From NCBI RefSeq assembly GCF_030445035.2, contig NC_080680.1, positions 100,073,157 to 100,137,156 on the forward strand: a DNA stretch of 64,000 bases. Direction: 5' to 3'. The stretch is from Dasypus novemcinctus. Lineage: Eukaryota; Chordata; Mammalia; Cingulata; Dasypodidae. Positions within the stretch are counted from its first letter, which is position 1. The number at the start of each line of letters is the position of its first letter. The notes under the pieces were generated by a model that did not search any database, was not told where the DNA came from, and worked only from the letters and a program-made list of their open reading frames with translations. The position numbers and the translations under genes are program-made. Of this stretch, positions 43,450 to 53,815 are shown one piece after another.

Positions 43450-44330
43450 ACTATGTGCCTAGCACTATCATAGCCTCCAGGGATTCAAGATGTGAAAGAT
43501 GCAGCCTCTGCCTTAGGGATTTTGCAATGAAAGAGATAGGTCAAGAACAGACAATTATAATAAAAAGTGGAGAGGGAAACAATAGATTTGTGTGCAGGGT
43601 ATTACGGGGTCATGGAAGAACATCTAATCCAGTCTGGAAGATAGTTGTGGTGGGAGGCTCACAAACACCTCCTGAATCTCAAGGAATAAGTGGGATAATA
43701 GTTAGAGGAGATATTTACAGGCAAAGCTAAAACTTAGATGTGTGAAACCATGTGGTTGCTGGAGATTACAGTGGAAAACAGAGGTAAGATTGCTGAAGGT
43801 ACGGGAAGGACCCAGGGTGAGGGTGGGAGTAGGGCTTGTGGGTCATGCCAAGGACTTTGGACATTATCTTTAGTCAAGCAGGTCCTCTGAAAGGCTGGAG
43901 AGCCATGGATCTGGTTTGCACATTGGAGACCACTGTGAAGGCTGTGCAATAATCCTGCTGGGGGCATGGATTAAAGCAAAAAAAGTCTTGTTGAACAGGA
44001 AGGTGTCAAAGCAAGAAATCTTTAAGAAGTAACAAGGTTTGGATGTATGGGGTCAGAAAAAGAGGTGGGTAGGTAAGAGAATACTCCTAAGTTCTGGCTT
44101 GGGTGATGGTGAAGAGAGCAATGCCTTCAGGTGGGAGAAAGATAAAGAGTTGGAGGATAGGATCAATTCAGTTGGGGGCATGCTGAGTTTGAGACATCTG
44201 GTACACAATTCTGACACTGAGGTTGGGGATAAACTGTGGGAAGTCATCAGCTTGTCATTGGAGTCAGCACTGTGGAAGAAGATTAAATTGGTCAAGGGGG
44301 TGGTGTAGAGGGAAAAGCAGGATATCAAAA
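43450..44330 (-). mobile_element. L2 LINE fragment
   Basis: Reversed L2 over almost 0.9 kb: 'gcagcctctgccttaggg', 'gtcatgccaaggactttggac', 'gagagccatggatctgg', 'gaaggctgtgcaataatcc', 'agtttgagacatctggtac'. It accounts for the open reading frames here, including a 163-residue one at 43,239-43,730 that also crosses MIR. Confidence 0.7.
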
Positions 44331-44334
44331 GCAA

Positions 44335-45110
44335 AACTCAGGTAACTGATGTTAAAGTGGTAGACAGGGGAGAGGAACTGATGGAGGTAGGAGGTAGGAA
44401 ATGAGGCAAGAGGAGAACAAAAGAAGTTCTGAGTTAAAGAAGATTGGGTGGAGAGTTTCAAAAAGGAGGAGTGATCCAGGATCAAATGCAATGGAGCTTT
44501 TATAAGATAAAAAACTGAACATGACCAATGATGATAAGAGTTTACAGAGAGGAGGCAATTGGTGACTATGGAGGGCTGGAAAGGGTCAGAGCCCCACCCT
44601 GGCCATGCTTTTTCACTTTGCCAGTCTACATGGGTGCTTTTTACAGAATGTGGGAGCAAGGGATGTTTCTGGAGAAGTTATCAAAAGACCTGAGTCTCAT
44701 CTCATCCCTCTCACTAATTTCTTGAGGAAAATCCTCTACCTCTGGGTTTCTCAGTCCCTTTATTTGAATAGCAGCAGAAGTATTTTCTTAGAAAGATTGT
44801 TTTGATGACCATTGGAATATTCAAGTAAAAGCCTAATAGGAAACTATTGTGTAGGAAGAGTAGACTTGCTCCAGGTCCCATGCTGGGTGGTGGTAGAGTC
44901 AAAACTCATGCCCTTTCCATAGCTTCCCCCTTCATGGCCTCAGAACAGACACTAAAGCGTGTCTGCATCGCACACCACTCCAGCATCAGGCCAGGCTTTT
45001 CAAATCACGTCCCTCCTTCCCAGGCCCTCTTTCTGGCTCAAAATGTCAGCTTAACTTGAGACTTCACTTTTTTTTTCCACTTTCACTCAAAGCTAAAAAT
45101 CAGCGATGAA
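44335..45110. other. Non-coding stretch, nothing recognised
   Basis: Purine-rich to about 44,470. No gene; a 131-residue minus-strand frame at 44,264-44,659 resembles no protein family. Confidence 0.5.
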
Positions 45111-45114
45111 GACA

Positions 45115-45345
45115 GTATAGATGAGTGATCATTTCTTTGTTCTGCCATCTCCTAATGGTTGACTGTGGGTAAATTTTTATCCTCCTCAAGTCTTAGTCTT
45201 CACGTTTGTAAAATGAGAATAAAAGGATATCTATTCATGGGATAATTGTGAGGGTAAAATAAGATAACATTTGTCAGGTTTACTTACAAATTTCTAATCC
45301 AGAATCTAGCAATGAGTAGAAGCTGTCATATAAAATGTCTTGATC
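45115..45345 (+). mobile_element. MIR SINE
   Basis: 'ggttgactgtgggtaaatttttatcctcctcaagtc' and 'acgtttgtaaaatgagaataaaagg' are MIR core sequence. Confidence 0.65.
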
Positions 45346-45349
45346 ATTG

Positions 45350-45850
45350 CTTTCCTCATTCACTGACAAATTCTGGAGCGAAGATGTCCCCAAGCTGATT
45401 TTCTAGAAAGGAAACAGCAAAATCACATGCACATTTTCATGTCATTGACCAAAATTAAAGTAGTAATTGTAGATCAGGTAAATATTCCTGGAACTTCTTC
45501 CAAACTGGACTTCCCTTCCTGGACTTACCTCTTGCCTTAGGAGGCAACATGCCTTATTTCATGTAGTGCTTGTATTCACAAAATATGTTATATACACACT
45601 GAGAATGAAAGAAATCCTTTGTAAGAAAAGGACAATGAAAAGGTTTTGGGCTTCATACCATTTTTAAAAATGGAAATATCTCAGGGTAAACAAAGGATGC
45701 TGGTCAAAGTACTAGTAATAGAGGAAAAAATTCTGACAAATTCCCATATTAACTCACCAATTGCTATCAGTGCTGCTGAGATCTTAGATTACACATCACT
45801 TAAAGAAATGCAGCAATATAATAGATTGATAGATAGCAGTCATTACATTT
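45350..45850. other. Non-coding stretch, nothing recognised
   Basis: No gene or repeat family recognised. Confidence 0.5.
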
Positions 45851-45851
45851 A

Positions 45852-46143
45852 AGAGAGAGAAAGAGTGGGATGAGATATGGGGATTTAAGAATGGAGATCA
45901 AAAGCTGATGGAGAGAAAGGGAGAGAGACAGAGAAGAGAGCAGAAGAAGAGAAGAAAAAAGAAGAGATCAAGAGAAAAGCAGAGAAAAAAGGTGGGAGAA
46001 AGCAGAAGACAGGGAAAGAGCGAAGCATGAGGAGAGAGGAAGAGAGAATGGGAGAGCAGACACAGGCAGAAAGCAGAGCAAGGAAAGAAAGGAGGGAGTT
46101 GAAAAGAAGGGGAGTAGATAGAAAAAGAAAAGATAAGGGAGAC
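45852..46143. repeat. Purine-rich (GA-rich) tract, ~290 bp
   Basis: Nearly every base on the plus strand is A or G, with scattered C and T, in irregular GAGA/AGAA/GGAG clusters and no fixed period. Such asymmetry is unusual for its length in this window. Confidence 0.9.
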
Positions 46144-46144
46144 C

Positions 46145-46725
46145 AGGGCTTATTGGCAGAGGGATTCCTATAATAACTGGACCTGCAGTTTGCCTAGTTC
46201 ATCTTGACTGGAGACTTCAGCAATGATTTTTCAAAGCAAGGGGTCCAGCTATGCTCCTCTGACTTACCAGCTTCCCCCTCTGCCTGCTGAGCAGACAGCA
46301 ATGCTCTCTGCAGGTTGGAACAGGCAAGAGATATTTCTTTTTTCCTTCCCTAACAATTCACGCCTGGAAATGCTGCTCCTTGCTCATGCCTTTCAATTCT
46401 TTGAGAAGAAAGAAAATAATAAGGGTAAAAATGAATTGAGATTATTTTATATATTTACTGAAAATGGCCACGAACAGGAAACTTTTCCAAGCCAGTAGCT
46501 CTCTTGTGGGGCTTTACAGTTCTGCATCACCAACTAGCACAACCCAGCGCTGTCTCCTCTATCTTGGGGACCCCTTCAGAGCTTGATGGCGTACCTTTTT
46601 TGCAGTGATGACAAAAATAAATCCATTAAATGGATGGACTATTTGCCCGATACCCTTTCAGGCTGTGTAGAGAGCCAGCTGAATAAGCTGGTTCATTTTC
46701 TAGAACTTTGACTTTGGTAGACCTG
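46145..46725. other. Non-coding stretch, nothing recognised
   Basis: A 91-residue plus-strand reading frame at 46,223-46,498 has no recognisable domain or family. No gene called. Confidence 0.45.
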
Positions 46726-46729
46726 AGCA

Positions 46730-46850
46730 AGCATTTAACCCAACGAAAGATGAAAGGATTGCAGTTCAGAAAGGCAAAATGCTTTGCTCCAGATCACAGT
46801 GTTTGTTGGAAGTAGGTCCAAAGCAATGACCTAGCCAAACTTCTTCCTTG
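46730..46850 (-). mobile_element. MIR fragment
   Basis: 'agatgaaaggattgcagttcag', 'gctttgctccagatcacagtg' are reversed MIR-like. Confidence 0.5.
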
Positions 46851-46854
46851 GGCA

Positions 46855-47245
46855 CTGCCCTCTTCTTTGAATCCTGTTGATCAGTCTGTACAACCAAGGA
46901 CAGCAAAAATTCCTTCTCTTAATGCAGTTATAGCTCGCTTATAAATTGAATGTTTTCCTGTGTGTTAAATGCTTTATAGTTTATTTAATAATGCCTAAAT
47001 GCACCTTCTCTTCCTATGAAAGCAATTGCTCATATTACTTAATGGCCATTATGGAAAACCCTTTCAAGGCATTCTCTCATTTATCTTTAAAATGTGTACA
47101 CATATATTTACACACAATTTTCCATATGCCAATCTTTTTCATAGTAAGATGTGTCCATAAATACTGTAGCATGGTGATCTTAAATAAAGGCCACATTTTT
47201 ACTGCACTCCATCTATTGATAAACGTTTTCACATTCATGTGTTCG
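46855..47245. other. Non-coding stretch, nothing recognised
   Basis: AT-rich. 'cacacatatatttacacac'-like patch near 47,095-47,115. No gene recognised. Confidence 0.5.
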
Positions 47246-47249
47246 TTTT

Positions 47250-47345
47250 TATACACGCAGGACCCATTTACGATGAAGAAACCCATTTAAGAGATGAAGA
47301 AACTGAGACACAGAGAATTTTGGAGGCTTAGCCAAGAACAGAAAG
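47250..47345 (-). mobile_element. MIR fragment
   Basis: 'agagatgaagaaactgagacacagagaa' with 'aggcttagccaagaac' is reversed MIR core. Confidence 0.7.
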
Positions 47346-47383
47346 GTGTTTAGAGCTAAAAGGCCAGAAGGTGTGTGGCTTTT

Positions 47384-47470
47384 TTTTTTTTAAAGGAGGT
47401 ACCAGAGATTGAACCCGGGACCTCACACATGGGAAGCAGGTGCAAAATTGTTTGAGATACATCTGCTCCT
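47384..47470 (-). mobile_element. Short tRNA-derived SINE
   Basis: On the minus strand this is a tRNA-like unit of about 78 bases (CCAGGAGCAGATGTATCTC start, box B near GGTTCAATCTC) followed directly by a poly-A tail, with no long DAS body. A 14-bp imperfect duplication, GGTGYRTGGCTTTT, flanks it at 47,370-47,383 and 47,471-47,484. Its TSD and A tail mark it as a retroposed SINE rather than a tRNA gene; the head is not a good cloverleaf. Confidence 0.8.
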
Positions 47471-47489
47471 GGTGCATGGCTTTTGAATT

Positions 47490-47720
47490 GAAGGCAGTGA
47501 GAATTACTGATGTTTTGGAAATCAGACTGACCTTGTTTCAGTTCCTCCTCTGGCATCCTTTAACTTTATGACTCTGGTCAAGTTTCTGAGCCTTAGTTTT
47601 TCTCATCTGTGAAATGGAGATAATAAGGACTTGGACTTCATAGAGTTGTTGCAGTAATTAAAAGTTCTGAATGCAGGATTTTAACACATAGGAGTGGGTA
47701 CTCAACACTTTAACTATTAT
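47490..47720 (+). mobile_element. MIR SINE
   Basis: 'gtttcagttcctcctctggc', 'tatgactctggtcaagtttctgagcc', 'atctgtgaaatggagataata', 'agttgttgcagtaattaaa' follow MIR closely. Confidence 0.85.
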
Positions 47721-47724
47721 TATT

Positions 47725-48955
47725 TGGTGAAACTTCCCCTTCCCAGTCAATTTCTCCACTTCATCTTAGACTTGCAGGCAAGACTAAGTTTCTGCCCTTG
47801 CAGAGGAAACGTGTTTTTACATTTGATAACGGTTAACCTGCCATTTCATTCTGCAGAAAATAAACCCATCCACTTCTCAGTTTAAAAATGATCACTGCTG
47901 ATTCATGCCTTTGCCTCATCACTTCTTTAATCCCATTTCCCTTTCAGGGGAATGAATTTTCTGCCAGATAGTCTCTTTTTAAAAAGCTGTTATATTTGTG
48001 ATTTTTAATTTTTATGTTTCAGCAAAGTCGGGCTCTCCCTTTTAAAGAAACATAAAACATCAGCATCTCTACTTTGTCCTAAGGATAGTTGGGGCACCAA
48101 AAATAGTCAGGGAATAAGTTAAAGTTCTGATTTTCCTAGGGATGAATGCCGCCAGAAGCTCTCCTCTGGGTTTTGGGACCTTTGGGAATCAGGAGGGTGC
48201 TCACCAGACAGGATGCCTAGAGAGTGATGTTTAGACTGAGCTCTCTCCCTAATTTAGCACTGGACGTGGCAGGACAGGGAGTGTCTTCCTGGTGGGCCTC
48301 ATTTTCCTTGCTATGAAAAGAGGGAGTGGAATATCTCTCAGATATATTTAGCCTGTGCATTTTGTTACTTCTAGCGCTGAAATCCCATCCAGGCCCAAAG
48401 GAATTAATTTTAATGATTGCATTCCAGGCACTGTGTGGCTGTGGGAGGGATCATGGGGTGGGGGTGGGGGCATAGTCAATTCCTTTCAAATCAGTCCACT
48501 TGGTGACCCCTACCTCTGCCTGTCAATAAAGTTTCTTCAACCAATCTTAAAGTGGACTGAATTATAAATTAGACATGTCCATATCCAGAGGTACATATTA
48601 AGTAGAGAAGTTTTATAGATCATAATTGCATGTGGACAATACTGTGAAAACCAGCTCACCTGCCATTCCACCACCAAAACCCTCTATTACCTGGTACGTC
48701 AGCATTTGCACTGTCTGCATTTTGCTTTCATGCAAAAATGAAAAGAAAAAAAGTTAGAACTCAACAAGCTGATACTTTGGATTTATCTTGAGAAAATAGA
48801 GACTGTGGTGGTGCTTAGCAATAGACAATAGGAACTGCAAAATTCTGGAGTGTTTTTATGTTTAAGAAAAGACAATGTGAGGAGGTTTGGTTCTACTATT
48901 TATCTGCAAAATAAAAGCGTACCATTTCTAATAAGGATGAATCCCTCATAATTTC
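47725..48955. other. Non-coding stretch, nothing recognised
   Basis: No gene or repeat family recognised. A G-rich run with TGGGGGTGGGGGC lies near 48,455-48,470. Confidence 0.5.
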
Positions 48956-48959
48956 TTTA

Positions 48960-49110
48960 AAAATTATGTCATTTTAACATGCATGATTTTTATAGCAACT
49001 CCCTGAAGTAGGGAAAGCATTATTATTTTTATTGTACAAATGAGAGAATGAAACGTCACAGAAAAATAACTGCAAGGTTTCCCAGCTCTTTGTGCATATG
49101 ATTTACTTAA
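48960..49110 (-). mobile_element. MIR fragment
   Basis: 'agcaactccctgaagtaggg', 'attattatttttattgtacaaatgagagaatgaaacg' are reversed MIR. Confidence 0.7.
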
Positions 49111-49111
49111 T

Positions 49112-49345
49112 TGCTGTAGTGATCATGTGAAATAAGCATTTTTATCCCCATTTCAAAGAACAGGTAACTGAATCTCAGAGAAGTTAAGAAACAGCCTGAG
49201 ACAGTAGGATTTTACACTTTGGGTTATTCAGCTTCCCAAGTCTATGTTCTTAACTGCTTTCTTACACTGTTAAGTCACTCATCCAAGATTACTCAGTACC
49301 ATGACAGAGCTGCAGTTACAGCTCAGATATTCTGGCTCTTGCTAC
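49112..49345 (-). mobile_element. MIR SINE, second copy
   Basis: 'aataagcatttttatccccatttcaaagaacagg', 'gaatctcagagaagttaag', then 'tctatgttcttaactgctttc' show another reversed MIR in tandem with the previous one. Confidence 0.75.
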
Positions 49346-49349
49346 TCTT

Positions 49350-49725
49350 TAATACTTTGCTCTCTCTCATATATGCATGGCCTCTTTGAAAATCAGTGAG
49401 TCATATGTCTTGCTTTGCATTTCTCTATTAACCAGAACTTTTTATTTCGTGGCCATTCCTGATAGCAGAGAGTTTACTTTTAATTTTGCACAAGTCAGTA
49501 AAGGCAAAAGGGAATTGAAAGTGAATTACTATTCAGTGTATTGAACGTCTCCCTCCTGGTATGCTGTGGTTCCAGAAATGCAGAATAACTAGGGTAGGAA
49601 AAGGACTGGGTAAAACTCATTAATATGCTTAGCTTAGCCAAATTAAAAGGAAAATCTACTTGTATTTCTAGGAGAATGGAGCAGGGGTGGGGATGGGAGC
49701 TTTATCCCCACTCCCTTCTCTAGTA
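49350..49725. other. Non-coding stretch, nothing recognised
   Basis: No gene or repeat family recognised. Confidence 0.5.
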
Positions 49726-49729
49726 CCAG

Positions 49730-50530
49730 GTCCCAGATCACTCTTAAGCATCTCTCCCATTGTTTACTTCTCTCCATTCCTTTTGCCACTTTCCTTGTCT
49801 GTGTCCCTATTGTCTCTGACCTGAACCATATAACAGCTTCTGAACTGGCTTCCTTGTACCAGCTTTGCCCCCTTTGACAGATGACTTGCATAGCTACCAG
49901 AGTACTTTTCAAAACACTAATTTCTCACTCCTGCTTATATTTCTTTCAAATCTCTCCATTTCTGGCCCAAATCATTATCCTGAATGTATTTTAGGTTGCA
50001 TTCTCTGGCCCATCTCCCTTTCATCCCACTCTCTTCCCTTTACTCTCTTTCTTGCACCCACTTGATTTCTTATATATCAAGTTTCTTTCTGCCCCAGTGC
50101 ATTTGCATGGATCTCCCTTTCCCTGTAGCTTTCAGATTCTTCTCTTCCCATCACCTTTTTTCACTCCTAAACCCCCCATGTACATCTTCAGGTCTAGCCA
50201 TATCTAAGAAGTCTTCAGACTCAAAGTACACATCCCTTACTTAGGGAAGCATTTCTCATCTTTGTGACTGAGCCATACCACCCTGATCCATGTTCGCATA
50301 CAGCCTCTTCCCTCCTCTGCAATGCTCATCATAATGTAATTGTTTTATTGTGTGTTTAATTATCTGTTTAATTTCTACCATACTCACTAAACTTTAAGTA
50401 GGCGGCATCTGCTTTCCCCATGTAAGTACCCCTTGTGTCTGGCATGGAGTTTAATATATACTATCTGCTTGATGATGCGATATTTATCTGTTTGATGAAT
50501 GAGCAAATAATCAGGGTAATATAGTCTTAC
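49730..50530 (+). mobile_element. L2 LINE, 3' portion
   Basis: Long forward L2: 'cttctgaactggcttccttg', 'cctttgacagatgacttgc', 'agatttctcactcctgc'-like blocks, 'acatcttcaggtctagcc', 'ttgttttattgtgtgtttaattatctg', 'gtgtctggcatggagtt', 'tctgtttgatgaatgag'. Reaches the 3' end. Confidence 0.85.
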
Positions 50531-50534
50531 CTTC

Positions 50535-51750
50535 ACTTTGGTTAATTTCATTCTAGAACACAGATCATCTGACCTGCCTCTATCAGTCCATCTCCCCTCA
50601 CTATAACTTCTTCTTTTCCAATACATGCACATTCACTTCCCAGGCCCTAATAATTTGGACTTGGCTTTATCCATCTTAAGGTCGCAATGCAAAAATAACA
50701 TCACTTTTATTATTTCATCCATTTACTTTCCTTCCCTCTTTTCAACCCCAGTCTTCTCCTTTGCCTAATCATTATTAACACAGTGCATCTGGCCTATAGA
50801 GGAGAAAATGTATAATTAAAAAGAGCAGTTCTGCTTGGCAAGTATTTGGACTGACTATCAGATTATTTATGCCTAAATAGTGAATAGACCAAATAGGTCA
50901 TGTCTACAAAAAAGTGCTGCATTTTGAGGTAGTGCAAACATTTTAAAAAATTTCTAAAAGACAGAATATTCCCTGATTGAATAGTTGCTTTCCTTTTCCT
51001 ATTTTTTTACATTACAAAGAAAAATTATTTTCAATACATTTCTACCTTCTTAACAGCCAAAAGGTTGTTAAGTAGCTTCACACATTTTTTCCTCTGGGGT
51101 GTTCATATCCACCAAAGTTAATGGATGGGAAATTAATGTTTCTCTCCAAATGTTTCCACAATCTCAAAGCAAATAGTTGACTCTGCCAGGATGAGAGTGT
51201 AAATCTGCCTTCAGGAAAAGGTTTCCGTCACCATTACCCACATCATTTAGCTTAAATCCAGATACTAGACTAATTATCATGACAATTAAGGAAATGTGAC
51301 TATAGCTATCTCAAAGCCCATACTAAGCCACACAATTGACCACACCTTTTCATCAATTGTCCATCTTTTTGTTGTTTGTATGCCAGGCAGACATAGTTTC
51401 ACTTGCATACAACATAATTTGCTTTTTAAGTGGTGCTTTCCAATTGTTTGCTCAGGTCAACACAAATTGAAATATTTCTTGGGCAAGTAAAATGTTTTAA
51501 TTATGAATCTCTTTCCAAAAAAATAGATTGCAACTAAAGTCCATATATACACAGAATGGATGGACTGTTATCAATTTATTCATTAAGTATCTGTTTATGC
51601 TTCTGTTTTCAAAAATCATCATTTAACCATCACTGATTATAAGGATGAGCACATCAACATGTCCCTTGAGTAAAATGCAAGTTATGAGGAGTTTAAAATT
51701 TGCAAATAGGTACTGATTTAATAAACCTATAGAAAAGCCATACTCACACA
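50535..51750. other. Non-coding stretch, nothing recognised
   Basis: AT-rich unique-looking sequence. No gene, RNA gene or repeat family recognised. Confidence 0.5.
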
Positions 51751-51758
51751 AAGGGTAG

Positions 51759-52338
51759 TGTGATAGTTTGAGGTTTTTGTGGACCCCAGAAAATTATGTT
51801 TTTAAATTAATCTATTTCTGTGGGTTTGAACCTAATGTAGGTGGGGCCTTTTGATTAATTTACTTTAGTTAAAGGTCTTTGATTAGATTACTTAAGTAGG
51901 GCATGGCCCAGGGTGGGTCTTGATCTTCTTGCTGGAGTCCTTTATAAACAGGGTGAATTCAGAGAGACAGCAGAGAGAAAAGGCCCAGGAACTCAGAAAG
52001 GAACCCATAGAAGTTGAGCAAGAAATCCCTGAGAGGAAGAAGCTGAAGTCCATAGAAGTCAGAATAGAAGATGCCACAGAAGGAACAGCCAAAAGCTTAA
52101 AGCAATGGAGCCTGTAGAAGAAGGCAGAGACTGGCAGATGCTACCATTGTGTCCTGCCATATGACAGGAGTCCAGGATCACTGGCAGCCATGTCTTCAGG
52201 AAGAGAGCTTCACCGGAAACTTTGATTTGGACATTTTTCTCAGCCTCAGACCTGTATGCTTAGAAGTTGATAAATCCCCATTGGAAAAGCCAACCCATTT
52301 CTGATATATTGCCTTGGCAGACTTGAGCAAACCAAAAA
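51759..52338 (+). mobile_element. MaLR-like LTR, complete
   Basis: Starts TGTGATAGTTTGAGG and ends near 'gagcaaaccaaaaa'. The 5-bp duplication GGTAG lies at 51,754-51,758 and 52,339-52,343, the size made by ERVL/MaLR integrases. Landmarks shared with the 20,020 and 39,249 copies include 'gctggagtcctttataaacag' and 'gtgtcctgccatatgacag'. At 580 bp it is longer than its relatives. Confidence 0.85.
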
Positions 52339-52791
52339 GGTAGTAAGGATAATTCAGATGTAATAAGTATTTCTGCTGGAGAAATGTTTTGTGCCCTGCT
52401 ATTGTGAACTCTAACTAACCACCATCAAGTTTCATTGAGCAGGTAAAGAGCTAACAATAGCCAACATGTAATGGAATTTATTGAGGACCAGACACTATTC
52501 TAAAGCTTTAAATGAATTAACATTGCGGTCACCCCTCGGGCTGAAGTGTGGTTTGCTGGCCTGGCAGGGGAGCGGCCGCGGTAGGCCTAATTCCGCTGCC
52601 CCCATAATAGGGTGGTTGGTCGGGCCCACCGCCACCCCTGAAGGAAGCTCGGCATGGGCGCAGAGTGCCCTCGGGTCTCCCCTTCTCGGCAGCCATGCTT
52701 CCGTGGCCGCCCCTCCTCCCAGATGGCGCCACCCGATGCCTTGTGGGGCGGCACCCTTCTTCTTCCTTCTCCCTGCGCAGGCGCAGGGCAG

Positions 52792-52968
52792 AAAATTCCA
52801 GTCTGCCCTTTTCCCCTCCCCCGACAGCAGCAACAGCCAGGTGTGGGCGGAAAAATCCAGCCCGCCATTTTCCCCTCCCCCGACAGCAGCAACAGCCAGG
52901 TGTGGGCGGAAAAATCCAGCCCGCCCTTTTCCCTTCCCCCGACAGCAGCAACAGCCAGGCGTGGGCGG
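52792..52968 (+). repeat. Three tandem 59-bp units in the ERV U3
   Basis: Units at 52,792-52,850, 52,851-52,909 and 52,910-52,968 share 'cgacagcagcaacagccagg' and end GTGGGCGG. Repeats in this part of a retroviral U3 often act as enhancer modules; that role is inference. A degraded fourth unit follows to about 53,050. Confidence 0.92.
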
Positions 52969-53133
52969 GAAACTCAAGTCTGCCTTCCACCCCAGCAACA
53001 GCAGCCACCAATCCCTAAACCCTGCCCCTTCCCCCAGCAACAGCGACAGCCAATCCCTAACCACCACCCCTCCCCCGTCCAGTACCGCCCACTGACCTTT
53101 CGCCGGCAACCAGTCAGAACAGGGCGTGGCTTC

Positions 53134-53186
53134 GACCAATCAGCCTTCCCCAGCCCCTATAAAACTGTTGCCTCTCCCTCAGTAAA
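53134..53186 (+). promoter_or_regulatory. ERV core promoter and polyadenylation motifs
   Basis: A CCAAT box (GACCAATCAG, 53,134-53,143) is followed by a TATA box (CTATAAAA, 53,158-53,165) and an AGTAAA variant polyadenylation signal near 53,181. The spacing is that of an LTR in which transcription starts about 25-30 bp after TATA and the signal lies close to the start. Confidence 0.75.
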
Positions 53187-53289
53187 GTGGACTTGCGTGT
53201 TTACCTTGTCTCCGCGGTAGTTCTTCTGCCGTGTGCCCTCCAGTCCTGAGAGCCCCCGACAAGGGCCTGGCCTCTCTTGTCCCCAGTTT

Positions 53290-53510
53290 GTCGCCTGCTT
53301 CTCCGGGCGACCCCTTCGTCGCCTGCTTCTCCGGGCGACCCCTTCGTCGCCGGCTTCGCCGGGCGACCCCGTCAGCCGAACCGCGCAACCCCTTGTGAGA
53401 CCGATCCCTCGTCTGCTGCCGGACCGACCCCTCGTCCCAAGTGGGACCGACCCCTCGTCCCAAGCGGGACCGACCCCTCGTCCAGAGCTGGACCGACCCC
53501 TCGTCCGCAG
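53290..53510 (+). repeat. Two tandem arrays in the ERV U5
   Basis: First, a 28-bp unit (GTCGCCTGCTTCTCCGGGCG and onward) occurs three times at 53,290-53,370. Then about five 20-22-bp units with core GACCGACCCCTCGTCC run from about 53,399 to 53,510. Both arrays are CpG-dense. Confidence 0.9.
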
Positions 53511-53549
53511 CCAGACCCCACCTCTACCGACCGAGCAAGCCGCCGCAGC

Positions 53550-53566
53550 TGGCGCCCAACATGGGG
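53550..53566 (+). other. Retroviral primer-binding site, tRNA-Lys type
   Basis: TGGCGCCCAACATGGGG, 16/17 to the tRNA-Lys site; the one change, G to A, is a CpG decay. A partial second copy carrying the undecayed AACGTGGGG lies 30 bp downstream at 53,589-53,597. Confidence 0.9.
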
Positions 53567-53815
53567 CAAGGCAACCCCACCACAGCACAACGTGGGGCAG
53601 AGCAACCCCACCGCCACCGACTGAGCAAGCTGTCACATAACATATTTAATCCCCATTATAATTCAGAGAAGTAGGTTGCTATTATTCTTTCCATATAATA
53701 ATTGAAGAAATTGAGGTACAGAGAAATTAAATGACCAAGGCCACACATCTAATTAGTGGCAGATTCAGGGTTCAAATCACTGCAAGATGTCTCTTGAACG
53801 TATCTTTTAACCATA

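Larger units (their letters stand above)
52524..53637 (+). mobile_element. Class II ERV, internally deleted (LTR + PBS + LTR end)
   Basis: A 1,114-bp insertion with TG...CA ends and a perfect 6-bp duplication TAACAT (52,518-52,523; 53,638-53,643), the size typical of class II retroviruses. It comprises a 5' LTR of 1,024 bp (52,524-53,547), a two-base spacer, a tRNA-Lys primer site (53,550-53,566), a scrap of leader, and the last 33 bp of the 3' LTR (53,605-53,637; 27/33 identical to 53,515-53,547). All genes are gone. GC- and CpG-rich in an AT-rich region. Overlapping reading frames of up to 214 residues on both strands reflect base composition, not genes. Confidence 0.92.
52450..53815 (-). 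mobile_element. MIR SINE split by a retroviral LTR
   Basis: The left piece (52,450-52,523; 'accagacactattctaaagc') and right piece (53,638-53,815; 'agaaattgaggtacagagaaattaaatgacc', 'cagattcagggttcaaatcac') form one reversed MIR when the LTR and one copy of TAACAT are removed. This independently fixes the LTR boundaries. Confidence 0.95.

Noticed and set aside
43239-43730. 163-residue plus-strand frame
   Set aside because: It overlaps reversed MIR and L2 sequence.
52524-53637. Simple solo LTR
   Set aside because: A primer-binding site and a second LTR terminus inside the duplications show that leader and 3' LTR remnants remain.
52481-53640. Several overlapping reading frames of 100-214 residues on both strands
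   Set aside because: They all lie in the GC-rich, tandem-repeated LTR, occur in many frames at once and are Pro/Arg/Ser-rich. This reflects composition and repeat period, not selection.
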